From: Tupaia tana
Taxonomy: Eukaryota > Chordata > Mammalia > Scandentia > Tupaiidae
Assembly: GCA_026018925.1 (NCBI GenBank)
Contig: JAKSZU010000011.1
Span: 4,345,985-4,409,984 of the forward strand
Reading direction: 5' to 3'
Length of the DNA: 64,000 nt
Part shown: piece after piece, positions 38,930-50,767 of the stretch
How positions within the stretch are numbered: position 1 is the stretch's first letter
Layout of the letters: every line of letters starts with the position of its first letter
Translations under genes and position numbers: made by a program
Notes under the pieces: generated by a model
What the model was told of the DNA's origin: nothing
What the model saw: only the letters and a program-made list of their open reading frames with translations
Database searches by the model: none

Positions 38930-39182
38930 GCAAGCAGGTGGCGTGGAGGTTAAAGTGGCTGGATCCCACATGGCCAACTGTGCGGTTCAAAATCCTGGAC
39001 CCAGCAGATTGAAAAACACATTGGGTGCATGTACATGTGTGCCTAAAATCTCCAGAGGAGAATGAAAAAGAAGGAATTTGATGTGCCCATCCCCCGGTGG
39101 GGTGATTTCTCACTTTCCTTCTCTCTCTCTCTGTCTCTCTCCAGCCAGCACTTGCACCCAATAGCAAAAACTAGAAAACAAA
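38930..39182 (+). mobile_element. SINE-M
   Basis: Head GCAAGCAGGTGGCGTGGAGG. Flanks AAGAATATACTC / AAAAATATACTC. Confidence 0.85.
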
Positions 39183-39189
39183 AATATAC

Positions 39190-39446
39190 TCCTTTTTTTT
39201 TAGAGAGAGGTTTTTGCTACAGGGCGCATGCACTCACCAGAAAGACAGAGAGACAGAAAGCAAGAAATCACCCCCAGGGGGATGGCCACACTGTAATCCC
39301 TTCTCCTCCATTCTCCTCTCAGGATCTTGGGCACGCACACACACACACACGCCCAGAATAAGTTTAAGCCAACAGGTCTAGGACTCGAACCGCAATTGAC
39401 TACATGGAAGTCCAGCGATGTACCCATTATGTCATCTGCTGGTCCC
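39190..39446 (-). mobile_element. SINE-L
   Basis: Reverse tail GAGAGGTTTTTGCTACAGGG; head end GTCATCTGCTGGTCCCC. Confidence 0.9.
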
Positions 39447-39526
39447 CAAACTATATACTCTTAAGTCTCAAGTTAGGTTGCAGTTTGTTTACATATTCTA
39501 TTACAGTTCACTGTTTAGGGAGACAG

Positions 39527-39786
39527 CTTTTTTTTTGTTTGTTTGGAGAGGTTTTTGCTATAGGGCGCGTGTGCTCACCAGAAAGACAGAGAGACAGAAA
39601 GCGAGAAATCACCCCCCAGGAGGGATGGCCACGCCGCAATCCCTTCTCCTCCATTCTCCTCTCGGGATCTTGGGCACGCACGCACACACGCCCAGCGTGA
39701 GTTTAAGCCACCGGGTCCGGGACTCGAACCACAGTCGGCTACATGGGAGTCCAGCAACATAGCCATTACGCTAACTGCTGATCCCT
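39527..39786 (-). mobile_element. SINE-L, young
   Basis: Target duplication AGGGAGACAGCTTT; head end CTAACTGCTGATCCCT. Confidence 0.93.
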
Positions 39787-40012
39787 AGGGAGACAGCTTT
39801 ATGCCTAATTCAATTTAGTGATTTCCCCTTTTAGTCAGACTTTCCATTTTAAAAGACTGACCAGAATCTTGGGCTGACACCATTTTGTCACCATCATCAT
39901 GGACTTTTAGGTTTCCGTATAGAATCCATAATTTGCGATGCCAAATTAATTGGATGATTTTTAATGTTTTCTTCATATTTTTGTCATCTAACCATAGCAA
40001 GACCATTTGATA

Positions 40013-40141
40013 CATGGTGCAGAGCAAAACTGAATGTTGTACTTACCTTTCCCCAGATTTTGTTACTGCAGGAAGTGTAAGTTCTTTTATTTTTCTTGTC
40101 TTTTTTTGTTTTTTTAAGTTTTTTGCTATAGGGCATGTGCA
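40013..40141 (+). repeat. left arm of an inverted repeat
   Basis: CATGGTGCAGAGCAAAACTG through TATTTTTCTTGTCTTT and the reverse start of a SINE. It matches the reverse complement of 41616-41788 at roughly 94% outside a microsatellite. See findings. Confidence 0.93.
40112..40141 (-). mobile_element. SINE 3' end only
   Basis: TTTTTTGCTATAGGGCATGT, then an abrupt change to unrelated sequence. Confidence 0.8.
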
Positions 40142-40592
40142 TTATATATTGATAGACAGGAAGGCTGTATAGGAGCCTTTGAGACTCTTGAGGGAAGCCA
40201 ACACATTATAGAGGCCACTATGGTGCCTCTGAGGAGGCGAATACCAAGAAACGGAGTTACACCCCTTAACGGGAGGTCTCCATGAACTGAACTCTTCAAA
40301 CTCAAACACCTCAAAGTTCAGGTAATAAAGATACTTCAGTGATACCCTAGTCTTGTTGGTCATGGTCTTTGTTCAGGGTGTGTTTGTGATTAAGGTCCAT
40401 AGTTCAGGGGGTGGGAGGGAGGGGTTCAAGGAAAAACTAACAAAATATTTAACACAAAAGTGAAAAGTTACCTCTTGACGATAATGCCTATGGTAGTGTC
40501 TCCGACTTGACTAATATGTACTGTGCTCATGCTGGGAAAACCATGCTGTACACTGTAAGGCTGTACGGCAATTAAATGTTAAAAAATAAAAG
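40142..40592 (+). mobile_element. probable L1 3' end
   Basis: Ends GGCAATTAAATGTTAAAAAA after ACTAATATGTACTGTGCTCA and CCATGCTGTACACTGTAAGG. This is distantly like the L1 3' ends at 11560 and 12020. No ORF. Confidence 0.5.
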
Positions 40593-40892
40593 AAAACGAA
40601 AGGACCTGAGTTCACTATAAAATGACCTGCTTGAGAGACGTATTCATTTCTGTAATTAGCCTGGAAATAGAAGTCACTATAACCTGGAGCCCCACTAAGA
40701 GAAACACAAAGCTTAGAAAGCCTCTGAACAGCCAAGGTTGCCATCCACCATTGGAGATGCCTGTATGTCACCTGTTAGCTGCTCTTATAAACACTTCCTG
40801 TGTTCCTTTCCCCTGAGAAATTGTCTTACTGTGTTCAGTGAGAGTCCAGAACTAATATTAATAGTAGTGGTAGCCTCTTGAATTAAGTTTCC
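40593..40892. other. single-copy spacer inside the inverted repeat
   Basis: No repeat or gene recognised. Confidence 0.4.
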
Positions 40893-41615
<723 letters not shown>

Positions 41616-41645
<30 letters not shown>

Positions 41646-41654
41646 GAAAGAAAA

Positions 41655-41702
<48 letters not shown>

Positions 41703-41788
41703 CAAGAAAAATAAAAGAAATTGCACTTGCTGAAGTAACAAAATCTGGGGAAAGGTAAGTACAGCATTCAGTTTTGCTCTGCACCATG
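41616..41788 (-). repeat. right arm of an inverted repeat
   Basis: Reverse complement of 40013-40141, lengthened by a (GAAA)n tract. Contains AGGTAAGTA, a splice-donor-like string of unknown meaning. Confidence 0.93.
41641..41703. repeat. (GAAA)n microsatellite
   Basis: About 14 units, grown from the SINE tail. Confidence 0.95.
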
Positions 41789-42044
41789 CTCTAGCCCCCA
41801 ACGCTGGCAAAGAGGAATCTAAACTGTGTGATACTCCCTTAAGTATCTCCCTCGAACATGAATATTCTCCTCTAGCTGTCAGAGAGTGGCTTCTACCTGT
41901 CTGAATCCCTGGAGGTCTGACTGGCTACAAAGTCCAAGACTTTCCTAACTGTATGGGTTCATTTCCAATTTCACACAACCCCCCTACTGACCAACAAGAG
42001 AGAGCCCCTAGGCACCCCATTGGAACCTTTCCTCACTTATCTTC
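41789..42044. other. intergenic, no gene seen
   Basis: Single-copy-looking sequence with no recognised feature. Confidence 0.4.
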
Positions 42045-42275
42045 ATGTGTTTTGTTTTTAATGCCAGGGCGTGTTTGTGTGCACAGAAAAAAGAGAGGGA
42101 GAGAGAAAGAAAGAGAGGGGGAGAAAAAGGACCTTCCAAAGGGATCTGTTCATGCCTCTTTTCCCTCCTGTTCTCCCTTTCATCAGGACCCTGAGGGTCT
42201 GTGTATATGCCTACCATGTTTTTCAAGCTGCCAAGCTGGGATTGGAACCCTGGTTTTGAGAGATATGATGGGAAC
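42045..42275 (-). mobile_element. old SINE, related to M
   Basis: Reverse pattern of tail, purine block (GAGAGGGAGAGAGAAAGAAA), and GTTTTTCAAGCTGCCAAGCT before a degraded head. Confidence 0.55.
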
Positions 42276-42545
42276 TTTCAGGGCAAGCTATTTGGAAGTC
42301 GGAAGTGAATGAAGCCAAATAACCAAACCAGCGAGGGCACAAGAGCGCGAGCACATTCTCCGCAGACTCTACATAGCCCTCAGCGTTTGGGAAGGAGCGC
42401 CACCTAGTGGCTCCTTAAGGTAGGTCAGTTGATTTTGTTCCCCATAAATCTGTGGGGCTCCTGAAAGATGTCCCCGGGAAAACTTACCTTATTATGGTCT
42501 CTTTACAGTAAGCTGTATATGGGTACTTTAAAAAAATTACTTATG
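42276..42545. other. intergenic, no gene seen
   Basis: No recognised feature. Confidence 0.4.
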
Positions 42546-42706
42546 TAGGCCTGCAGGTGTCATGGTGAATAAGGCGCTGAACTCCCACATGGCGGAGTAC
42601 GGTTTGAGTCCCAGACCTGGCAGCTTGCTTTCTCTTTCTTTCGGTGTCTCTCATCCCTCTGGTGAGTGAAAGTCCCTAAAACAAAATTTTAAAATAATAA
42701 TAAATT
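42546..42706 (+). mobile_element. SINE, S body with L-like tail (intermediate)
   Basis: CCTCTGGTGAGTGAAAGTCC and CTAAAACAAAATTTTAAAAT keep the segment missing from typical S copies. Confidence 0.82.
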
Positions 42707-42707
42707 G

Positions 42708-42900
42708 GGGCCGGCAGGTGGTGTGGAGGTTAAAGCCACTGGACTCCCACATGGCCAACCATGGTTCAAGTGCCAGACCTGGCAGCTTGCTTTCTCACTT
42801 TCCTTCTCTTTCTCTTCCTCTCTGGTAAAATTAAAATAAGTAAATAAATAAAGCTAAATAAAATAATTCTTTAAGAAAAAAAAATAATAAATTAAATTAA
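42708..42900 (+). mobile_element. SINE-S
   Basis: Head GGGGCCGGCAGGTGGTGTGG; tail TCTGGTAAAATTAAAATAAG. Flanked by AATAATAAATT. Confidence 0.87.
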
Positions 42901-42956
42901 ATAAATTTAAAAATTTTAAAGAATTTTTTAATTTAATTTATAATAATAAACAAAAC

Positions 42957-43150
42957 GGGCTGGCAGGTTGCATGTGGTTAGAGAAGCTGGACCTCCCACA
43001 TAGCTGACCACAGCTCGAGTCCCAGACTTAGAGACTTACTTTCTCATTTTCTCTCTGTATCTCTCGCTGGTCAAATTGAAAAATAATGATAATAAGTAAA
43101 TAAATAAATAAGTAAATGTTTTAAAAAGTAATAAATAAAACAAAACAAAT
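42957..43150 (+). mobile_element. SINE-S
   Basis: Head GGGCTGGCAGGTTGCATGTG; tail CTGGTCAAATTGAAAAATAA. Confidence 0.83.
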
Positions 43151-43157
43151 AAATAAT

Positions 43158-43347
43158 TTAAAAGATTTATTTATCACCACTATTTATAACATTTATTTAA
43201 TTCCATTTGTTATTTATTTATTTTTTTTAATTTAAGAGACAGAGATTAAAGGAAAGCAAGAAAGCAAGCCACCAGGTCTGGGACTCAAACCACAGTCGGC
43301 CATGTGGGAATCTAGTGCCTCCAACTACCATGCCACCTGCAGGCCCC
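43158..43347 (-). mobile_element. SINE-S
   Basis: AT-rich tail, AAGAAAGCAAGCCACCAGG, head end ATGCCACCTGCAGGCCCC. Confidence 0.83.
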
Positions 43348-43349
43348 TA

Positions 43350-43498
43350 TCATCATTATTTTTAAAAATTTGCTACTGGGACATGCGCTCACCAGAGAGA
43401 GGAGAGAGAGAGAGAGAAAGCTTCCAGGCCCGGGACTCAAATGCGGGCCAGCCATGTGGAAGTCCAACGCCCTAATCACTACAGCACTTGCTGGGCCC
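43350..43498 (-). mobile_element. SINE, S body with L-like tail (intermediate)
   Basis: TTTGCTACTGGGACATGCGC followed directly by the short body; head end GCACTTGCTGGGCCCTG. Confidence 0.78.
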
Positions 43499-43829
43499 TG
43501 TAAGGGTACTTTTTGCTCTCTTCTATTATTTGTCTCTATAATGCTAGTGTTTCCCTCCAACTATCTAATAGCTATAGTGAAACTTATATTCTTCTAGTAA
43601 TATTGCAAAACCGACTGATAAACATAGTTCCCCAAATTTTTATCTGTTCATTTTCTCAGCCCTTCCCCTACGTGAGAATTTTAGAAACTAAAATTTTACT
43701 TCCTTACTTTCCCATAGATCCTATGTACAGCTCCTCTTAAATATACTGTCTTTTTGAAGACTACTTCCTGAACATTTACTCTATGTTTTTGTTAGTTTAA
43801 TTGTAGGATTTTTAAAACATTTATTTATT
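43499..43829. other. AT-rich intergenic, no gene seen
   Basis: No recognised feature. Confidence 0.4.
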
Positions 43830-44115
43830 CTTTCCTTTTTTTTTTTTTTACTTTTTTATTTTATTTTATTTTAGAGAGGGATTTTTGCTATAGGGAATGT
43901 GCACTCACTGGAGAGAAAGAGAGGGATAGAAAGAAAGCAAGGAATCACCCCCCATAGGAGATGGCCAAGCTACAATCCCTTCTCCATTCTCCTCACGGAT
44001 TTTGGGCACGCACACATGCCCGGCGTGAGTTTTAAGTTACTGGGTACAGGACTTGAACTGCGACTGGCTACATGGGAGTCCAGCAATGTAACCATTACGC
44101 CTTCTGCAGGTCCCC
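43830..44115 (-). mobile_element. SINE-L
   Basis: T-rich tail, AGAGGGATTTTTGCTATAGG, head end CGCCTTCTGCAGGTCCCC. Confidence 0.87.
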
Positions 44116-44121
44116 TCTCTT

Positions 44122-44150
44122 TAAATATAAATATATATATATATATATAT

Positions 44151-44183
<33 letters not shown>
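44122..44183. repeat. (TA)n microsatellite
   Basis: Two TA runs separated by a CACA interruption. Confidence 0.95.
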
Positions 44184-44186
<3 letters not shown>

Positions 44187-44275
44187 ATTGTGATTTTCAA
44201 GCCTCTGGGTCCAGGACTGCAAAGCTAGTCATGTGGGAATCCAGCACCTTAACCACCATACCACCTATTGGCCTT
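44184..44275 (-). mobile_element. SINE head fragment
   Basis: GATTTTCAAGCCTCTGGGTC to CATACCACCTATTGGCC; the 3' half is replaced by the TA repeat. Confidence 0.78.
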
Positions 44276-44324
44276 ATTTATTATTTATGTCATGAGAGAG
44301 AGACAGTCACCTTCAAGAGATACT

Positions 44325-44402
44325 TCTTTCTTTCTCTTTCTTTTTCTTTCCCTCTCTTTCTTTTTCTTTCTCTTTCTTTCTCTTTCTTTCTTTCTTTTTT
44401 TT
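44325..44402. repeat. (CTTT)n-type microsatellite
   Basis: Impure CTTT/TTTC tract leading into the reverse SINE tail. Confidence 0.9.
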
Positions 44403-44814
44403 AGGTTTTCATAGGGCACATGTGATCCCCAAAGAGAGACAAGGAGAGGGAAAGTGAGAAATCACCCCCAAGGGGGGCCTGCAGGTGGCATGGTGGTTAA
44501 GGGCATTGGACTCCCACATGGCCAACCATGGTTCAAGTCCTGGACCTGGAGACTTGCTTTCTCTTTCTCTCACTCTATCCCTCTCTGGTCAAATTAAAAA
44601 ATAAATAAAGCTAAATAAAATAATTCTTTAAAAAATAAATCACCCCCCAAGGAGATGTTGCCACACCACAATCCCTTCTCCAGTCTCCTCTAGTAATTTT
44701 GGGCACATACACATGTGCACCTGGTGTTTTTCAGGCCACTGGGTCTAGGACTTGAACTGCGAATCTAGCCATGTGAGATCCAGAGTATTAACCACCATGC
44801 CACCTGCTGAACCC
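44395..44814 (-). mobile_element. SINE-M, split by a SINE-S
   Basis: Left 44395-44473, right 44637-44814. AAATCACCCCC(C)AAGG is duplicated at the split. Confidence 0.87.
44474..44636 (+). mobile_element. SINE-S nested in SINE-M
   Basis: Head GGGGCCTGCAGGTGGCATGG; tail TCTGGTCAAATTAAAAAATA and TAAAATAATTCTTTAA. Confidence 0.9.
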
Positions 44815-44829
44815 TTAACAGAGTCTTTA

Positions 44830-44975
44830 CACCATGATCCAGCCCCCGCCTTAGCCAGCTTGAATCATGGCTACATGCAGGTGGTGTGCACAGGGAGGCC
44901 TCAGGATGCAAACCTGGGACCACCGCATATGGGTCCAGCACACAGAGTGCTTGTAACTACTGCGCCACTGTGACT
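44830..44975 (-). mobile_element. old tRNA-like SINE fragment
   Basis: GATGCAAACCTGGGACCACC resembles a reversed B-box region; TAACTACTGCGCCACTGTG resembles a reversed A-box region. Confidence 0.45.
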
Positions 44976-44992
44976 CGTGCACTGTGTGCTCT

Positions 44993-45257
44993 TTTTTATT
45001 GTTTCTTCAGAGAGATTTTTGCTATAGGACACATGTACTCGCCAAAGAGACAGAGAGACAGAAAGCAAGAAATTGCCCCTCAGTGGGGATGGCCACGCCA
45101 CAATCCTCCTCCATTCTCTTCTCTGGATTTTGGGCACACACGCACACGTATGCACAGACATCTGGCATGAGTTTTAAGCTGCAGAGTTCAGGTCTCAGAC
45201 TGTGGTCAGCTACATGGGAGTTCAGCAACGTCAGCATTACTCCATCCCTGGTCCCCA
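44993..45257 (-). mobile_element. SINE-L
   Basis: Reverse tail AGAGAGATTTTTGCTATAGG; head end CCATCCCTGGTCCCC. Confidence 0.87.
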
Positions 45258-45317
45258 CTATGTGCTTCTTATCTAATCAATACCAGAACCACAATGTCAG
45301 CCCCAAGAATCACTGGT

Positions 45318-45572
45318 GAATTTTTTTTTCCTTGTCATAGAGAGTGTGCACTCACCAGGGAGAGGCAGAGAGACAGAGAAAGAAAGTGAGAAAGCACCTC
45401 CCGAGGGGATGGCCACACCATAATCCTATTTCCTTCATTGCCTTCTCAAGATTTGGAGCATGCACAGACCAGGCCTAGCATGTTTCTTAAGCGACTGGGT
45501 CTGGGACTCAAACCGTGCAGTCAGCCATGTGGAATCCAGCAATCTTAACCACCACATCACCTGGCTGGCCCA
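45318..45572 (-). mobile_element. SINE-M
   Basis: Reverse tail CTTGTCATAGAGAGTGTGCA; head end CACATCACCTGGCTGGCCC. Confidence 0.8.
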
Positions 45573-45577
45573 GATTT

Positions 45578-45844
45578 GTTTGTTTTTTTTTTTTTTAGAG
45601 AGATTTTTTGCTATAGGGCTCGTGTGTTTGCCAGAGAGACAGAGCGAGACGGAGAGAGAGAACAAGAAATCACCCCCCAGGTAGACAACCACACTGCAAT
45701 CCCTTCTCCTCCATTCTCCTTGGGATTTTTGGACTTGCACACATACACACCCGGCATGAATTTAAACCACTGGGTCTAGAACTCAAACCACAATTGACTA
45801 TGTGGGAGTCCAACAACGTAACCATTATGCCATCTACTGGTCCT
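45578..45844 (-). mobile_element. SINE-L
   Basis: Reverse tail GATTTTTTGCTATAGGGCTC; head end TGCCATCTACTGGTCC. Confidence 0.88.
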
Positions 45845-45854
45845 CCCCCATTGT

Positions 45855-46109
45855 TTTTTTTAAGAGATTTTTGCTATAGGGCACATGCTCTCACCAGAAA
45901 GATAGAGAGAGACAGAGAAACAGAAAGTGAGAAATCACCCCCAGGGGGGATGGCCACACCGCAATCCCTTCCCCTTCATTCTCCTCTTGGGATCTTGGGC
46001 ACGCACGCACACACACCTAGTGTGAGTTTAAGCCACTGGGTCCAGGACTTAACCAAGGTCGGCCATGTGGGAGACCAACGACATAACCATTACGCCATCT
46101 ACTAGTCCC
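45855..46109 (-). mobile_element. SINE-L
   Basis: Reverse tail AGAGATTTTTGCTATAGGGC; head end GCCATCTACTAGTCCC. Confidence 0.88.
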
Positions 46110-46268
46110 ATTTTTAAAAATTTAACTTTATTTATTTGTTTGTTTTTAATTTGATCAGAGATAGAAGGGGAAAATGAGAAAGCAAGTTGCCAAGTTCGGG
46201 ACTCAAACCGCAGTAGGCCATGTGGGAGTCTAGCACCCTTAACCACCACGCCACCTGCCGCCCGGTCC
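46110..46268 (-). mobile_element. SINE-S
   Basis: TTTTTAATTTGATCAGAGAT; head end CGCCACCTGCCGCCCGG. Confidence 0.85.
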
Positions 46269-46278
46269 CATGGTTTTC

Positions 46279-46280
46279 TT

Positions 46281-46311
<31 letters not shown>

Positions 46312-46561
46312 GAGAGGTTTTTGCTATGGTGCAAGTGCACTCACCAGAAAGACAGAGAGAGACAGAGAGATAGAAAGCGAGAAATCACCCCCTAGGGGGG
46401 ATGGCCACGCAGCAATCCCTTCTCCTCCATTCTCCTCTCGGGATCTTGGGCACGCACGCACATGCACCCAGGGTGAGTTTAATCCACCGGGTCCAGGACT
46501 CGAACCGCGATCGACTACATGGGAGTTCAGCGACATAGCCATTACGCTAACTACTGGTCCC
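46279..46561 (-). mobile_element. SINE-L
   Basis: T-rich tail of about 28, GAGAGGTTTTTGCTATGGTG, head end CTAACTACTGGTCCC. Confidence 0.92.
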
Positions 46562-46802
46562 AACCCCATGTTTTTTAAGTGGGCATTTTGGTTTTAGCTA
46601 AAGCAACACAACAAGGTCTCACAATAAGCTTTCATATGGAAAGAGAGATCTAGAATGTGATATTCTCACAGAAGGAGGATGGATGAAAACACTCAGCTCT
46701 CAAAGGGAAAACAAAAAAATGTGGCAAATTTGAACACAATTTTAAGAAAAGGGATTCTAAAAATAACATAGTGTGTTTGATGCTTTTCCCTAAAGCACTA
46801 CT
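46562..46802. other. intergenic, no gene seen
   Basis: No recognised feature. Confidence 0.4.
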
Positions 46803-47004
46803 CTAGGGCAGCAGAATCTCACATGGCCAACTGAGTCCCTGACTTGGTGGCTTGAAAAACACTCCAGGTACTTGTGTGTGAGTGCCCAAAATCCCAAGAG
46901 GAGAAAGGAGAAGGATTGTGGTGTGGGCATCCCTCTTGGGGAGTAATTTCTTACTTTTCCTCTTTCTCTCTCTCTCTCTCCAGTGAGTGCACATGTCCTA
47001 TAGC
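46803..47004 (+). mobile_element. SINE-M, head truncated
   Basis: Starts at GAATCTCACATGGCCAACTG; tail ATGTCCTATAGCGATTTA. Confidence 0.78.
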
Positions 47005-47011
47005 GATTTAT

Positions 47012-47152
47012 TTATTTTCTCTTTTAGGTTTTTGCCATAGAGTGTGCACTTGTCAGAGAGAGAGACAGAGAGGGAAAGTGTGCTTGGTGTGATTTTCAAG
47101 CCACTGGTCCAGGACTCAAACTGAGGTCAGCCATGCTACCTGCTGCCGCCGC
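47012..47152 (-). mobile_element. SINE-M/L with internal deletion
   Basis: Tail AGGTTTTTGCCATAGAGTGT jumps from AGAGAGGGAAAGTG to TGCTTGGTGTGATTTTCAAG, so the central body is missing. Confidence 0.78.
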
Positions 47153-47186
47153 CCCCCCCACCCCAGCAAATTTAAAAGAGGAAGAA

Positions 47187-47434
47187 AGGGACCAGCAGAT
47201 GACATGGTGGTTAAAGAGCTGGATCACACATGGTGACTCGTGGTTCGAGTCCTAAATGGAGGTTTGAAAACCACACCAGGCGCCTGTGGGTGCATGCCCA
47301 AAACACTGAGGAGGAGGATGGTGAGTAGATTGTAGCATGACCATCTTCCTGAGAGTGGTGATTTTTCACTTTCCCTGGTTGTCTCTCTCCAGCAAGTGCA
47401 CATGCCCTACTGCAAAAATCTAAGGGAAAAATAA
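47187..47434 (+). mobile_element. SINE-M/L
   Basis: Head GGGACCAGCAGATGACATGG; tail GCCCTACTGCAAAAATC. Confidence 0.83.
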
Positions 47435-47462
47435 AGGCAAGAAAAACGAAAAAAGAAAATCA

Positions 47463-47608
47463 CACATGCACCCATACCCCAAATCCTAACAGGATGTGGT
47501 AATGGAGGAGAAGGGATTACGGCAGGACCACACCTTATTCAGGAGTGCTTTCTCCCTCTCCCTCTCTCTGGTGAGCATATGTACCCTCTTTCAAATTAAA
47601 AATAAATA
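47463..47608 (+). mobile_element. SINE-M, 5'-truncated
   Basis: Body from CCCAAATCCTAACAGG to CCCTCTTTCAAATTAAAAA. Confidence 0.72.
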
Positions 47609-47685
47609 ATCATTGCTCTGTAAGTTCTCATTTGGGGGTATGGGACTGGTAGAAACATAAAAGCATGAAGAGTAATGCAAGTGTG

Positions 47686-47953
47686 GGGACCAGCAGTTAA
47701 TGTAATGGCTATATCATTGGACTCCCACGTAGTCAACTGCGGATCGAGTCCCAGACCCGGTGGCTTAAACTCACGCCGGGCGCGTGTGTGTGCGTGTCCA
47801 AGATCCCGAGAAGAGAAAGGAGGAGAAGGGATTGTGGTGTGCCCATCCCCCCTGGGGGGGTGATTTCTCGCTTTCTGTCTCTATGTCTCTCTCTGTCTGT
47901 CTGGCGAGCGCACGCGCCCTATAGCAAAAACCTCTAAAAAAAAAAAAAAAAAG
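47686..47953 (+). mobile_element. SINE-L, young
   Basis: Head GGGACCAGCAGTTAATGTAA. Target duplication AGAGTAATGCAA(G/A)TGTG. Confidence 0.93.
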
Positions 47954-48147
47954 AGTAATGCAAATGTGTTTTTCCAAACATGATTTGTCTGAGCTTGGGG
48001 TGGTAGGACCTGGTAAGGCTGAATCCAGGCAGAATTTTGTGCACAGAATCCACAATGGCCACTAGGGGGCAGGAGGCCCTGTGTCACACAGAACCAGCAA
48101 GAACAGTGACCAGGAGTTAATGGAGTTACGAGCAAGGCACATTTTTG

Positions 48148-48311
48148 GTTTTGTTCTTTAATTAACTTTATTTATTTATTTTAATTTGACCAGAGAGGGA
48201 CAAAATGTGTGAGAGAGAGAGAGAGAAAGCGCAAGCCGTAAGGTCTATGACTAGAGCCGCAGTCGACCATGTGGGAGTCCAGCACCAACCACCACATCAC
48301 CTGCCGGCCCC
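48148..48311 (-). mobile_element. SINE-S
   Basis: Target duplication CAAGGCACATTTT; head end CACCTGCCGGCCCC. Confidence 0.88.
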
Positions 48312-48452
48312 ACAAGGCACATTTTGTAACCTCAGGCTTGGGAAGCCTGCAAGCTCCCTGCAAGCTGCTCCAGCTATCCAAGAGAGGGAAAACTATTTGA
48401 CAGAGGCCAGGCTGTCCTCTCTCAACCGTAGCAGGAATACTCACATTTCTTT

Positions 48453-48727
48453 TCTTTTTTTTTTTTTTTTTGGAGAGGTTTATGCTACAGAGCACGTGCG
48501 CTTGCCAGAGAGACAGACAGACAGAAAGACAGAGAGACAGAAAGCAAGAAATCATCCCCCAGGGGGGATGGCCACACAGTAATCCCTTTTCCTCTGTTCT
48601 CCTCTCAGGATCATGGGCACGCATGCACACGCGCCCGGTGTAAGTTTAAGCCACTAGGTCCAGGACTCGAACCACGGTCAACTACATGGGAGTCCAGCGA
48701 CATAGCCATTACGCTAATACTGGTCCC
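48453..48727 (-). mobile_element. SINE-L
   Basis: Reverse tail GGAGAGGTTTATGCTACAGA; head end CGCTAATACTGGTCCC. Confidence 0.9.
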
Positions 48728-49907
48728 GAAATACATTTCCCAGCTCCTGGGACAGGCCTCATTCATTTCCCTGATGACTTAATTGAGCTCCATACTTGCA
48801 TCCCTCTTATCAACATGCCTGAGGTAAATGCTATTTTCTGAGCATGTGTAGGGACACCACTAACCTTCATGCCAGATGGAAAAAGAAGTTTCTCCTGGTC
48901 AGTCACAACCTAGCAGCTACGGGACTTGGCAAGCAGACTGATACTATTACAGAAAAAGTATTCAATGACAGTTGTTAAAGCAAGGTAAGCAAGACCTTAT
49001 GCAGGCCCATCACCACAGGTATAGACGATGACCACTGCAATAGGCTCATGCAGTGGGGACGGAGACTGGCTCACCCCCGAATACAGCATGGCCAAGTGGG
49101 AGTTTGTAGCCCAGGTGCTGGGGGTGGAGGGGCCATGAGTGGAAGGCTACTAAGAGGAGACATCAAGGGTAGGGGCGATTCAGGCTAAACTGATAACAGG
49201 GTTCTTCCTGGACACAGGAAGTTCTTTTGCTCAAACTGGATTTTGCAAGGTGTTAGGGTGATCTCTGTTGTGGTCTGTGAAAAAATCCCCAAAATCAGAG
49301 AGAAATTGGATAGAAAAGGCTTTTTCACTTTCTAGGAGAGAAGAGGGGCTGGGTTTGGAGAGTTGCATCAGCCCTGAAGGGTGGGGCCAAGAAGCTTCTA
49401 TTGGGACTTAGGGAAGCAGGGCTGTGGTTGGGTAATCTGGGCCATCCCGGGACAGGACATTTGTTGGCCCTTGGGTTGCTTCATCGTTATCTCTGGATGC
49501 CGTATCTGGCTGCTGCAGTTTGCCATGTATTCTGTCCTTGGTTTTGGTGCCAAAGGTTGATGGATATGTTGTAAAATCTTTACGTCTGAAGACAAGAACT
49601 TAGAAAATACAAGTACGGCCATCTGCAATGAAGTCCAGAGAGGGCCAACGAACTAACTCGGGAAGAAAAAGGGAGGAGGAGAAGGAATGTGTGAAGCACC
49701 TGGGAGCAGTGGATGCATCTTTTCAATTAAATATCTGAGGTGCTACTGAGACACTGAGTCACCTCCACGCCAGGGAGGCAGAGTTAACCCTTTTTAACCC
49801 CTGAAGTGCTTACTTTTATGCCTTTCACAAGGGAAGTGCACAAATAGGCCTAGAAGATGATTCAGAAACCTGACTAAAGTTTGGCTAAGCAAAGAGCTTT
49901 TTTTTTT
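48728..49907. other. 1.2 kb without SINEs, no gene assigned
   Basis: One of the longest SINE-free stretches between the genes. No convincing exon or RNA gene. It could include an old LTR, but I cannot place one. Confidence 0.35.
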
Positions 49908-50164
49908 CTTTTTCTTTTCTTTCTTTTTTTTTTTTTTTGCCATAGGGTGTGTATGCTCACCAGAGACAGTGAGAGGGAAAGTGAGAAATCACTCCCTCAG
50001 GTGGGTGGCCACACCACAATCCCTTTTCCTCCACTCTTCTGGGATCTTGGCATACACACACACACACACACACACACCCCTAACGTGGCTTTCAAACTGC
50101 CATGTCTGGGATTTGAACTGTGATTTGAACCACAGTCGGCCATGTGAGAGTCCAGAGTCTTTTT

Positions 50165-50352
50165 TTTTTTAAGATTTATTTACTTTTCATTGTTATTATT
50201 ATTGTTTTAAAAAATTATTTAAATTTATTATCATTTTAATTTGATCAGAGAAAAAGGGAGAGAGAGGGAAAATAAGAAAGCAAGCTGCCAGGTCTGGGAC
50301 TCGAACCATAGTCAGCCATGTGGGAGTCCAGCAGCCCTAACCACCACATCAT
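50165..50352 (-). mobile_element. SINE-S
   Basis: Reverse tail with TTTAATTTGATCAGAGAAAA; head end incomplete (CACCACATCATTTTGC). Confidence 0.8.
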
Positions 50353-50488
50353 TTTGCTTATTATTATTCTTCCATTTTGACCAGAGAGAAAAGAAGAGCA
50401 AGAAAGCAAGCAACCAGATCTAGGACTCAAACTGTGGTTGGTCATGTGGGAGTCCAGCACCTCAACCACCACGCCACTGCCAGCCCTG
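50353..50488 (-). mobile_element. SINE-S
   Basis: TCCATTTTGACCAGAGAGAA; head end CACGCCACTGCCAGCCC. Confidence 0.8.
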
Positions 50489-50502
50489 GGAATCCAGAGT
50501 CT

Positions 50503-50767
50503 TTTTTTTTTTTTTTTTTTTTTCTCGCTATAGGGCGCGTGCGCTCGCCAGACAGACAGAGAGAGACATAGAGACAGAAAGCGAGAAATCACCCCCCAGG
50601 GGGGATGGTCACGCCGCAATCCCTTCTCCTCCATTCTCCTCTCGGGATCTTGGGCACGCACGCACACGTGCCCGGCGTGAGTTTTAAGCCACCGGGTCCA
50701 GGACGCGAACCGCGGTCGACTACGTGGGAGTCCAGCGACATAGCCATTACGCTAACTGCTGGTTCCC
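50503..50767 (-). mobile_element. SINE-L, young
   Basis: Target duplication GGGAATCCAGAGTC(TT). All head CpGs retained. Confidence 0.95.

Noticed and set aside
39815..40027. 70-codon minus-strand frame reading LWLDDKNMKKTLKIIQLIW
   Set aside because: Protein-like composition, but no family recognised. It overlaps the inverted-repeat edge and could be an old retrocopy remnant. Not annotated.
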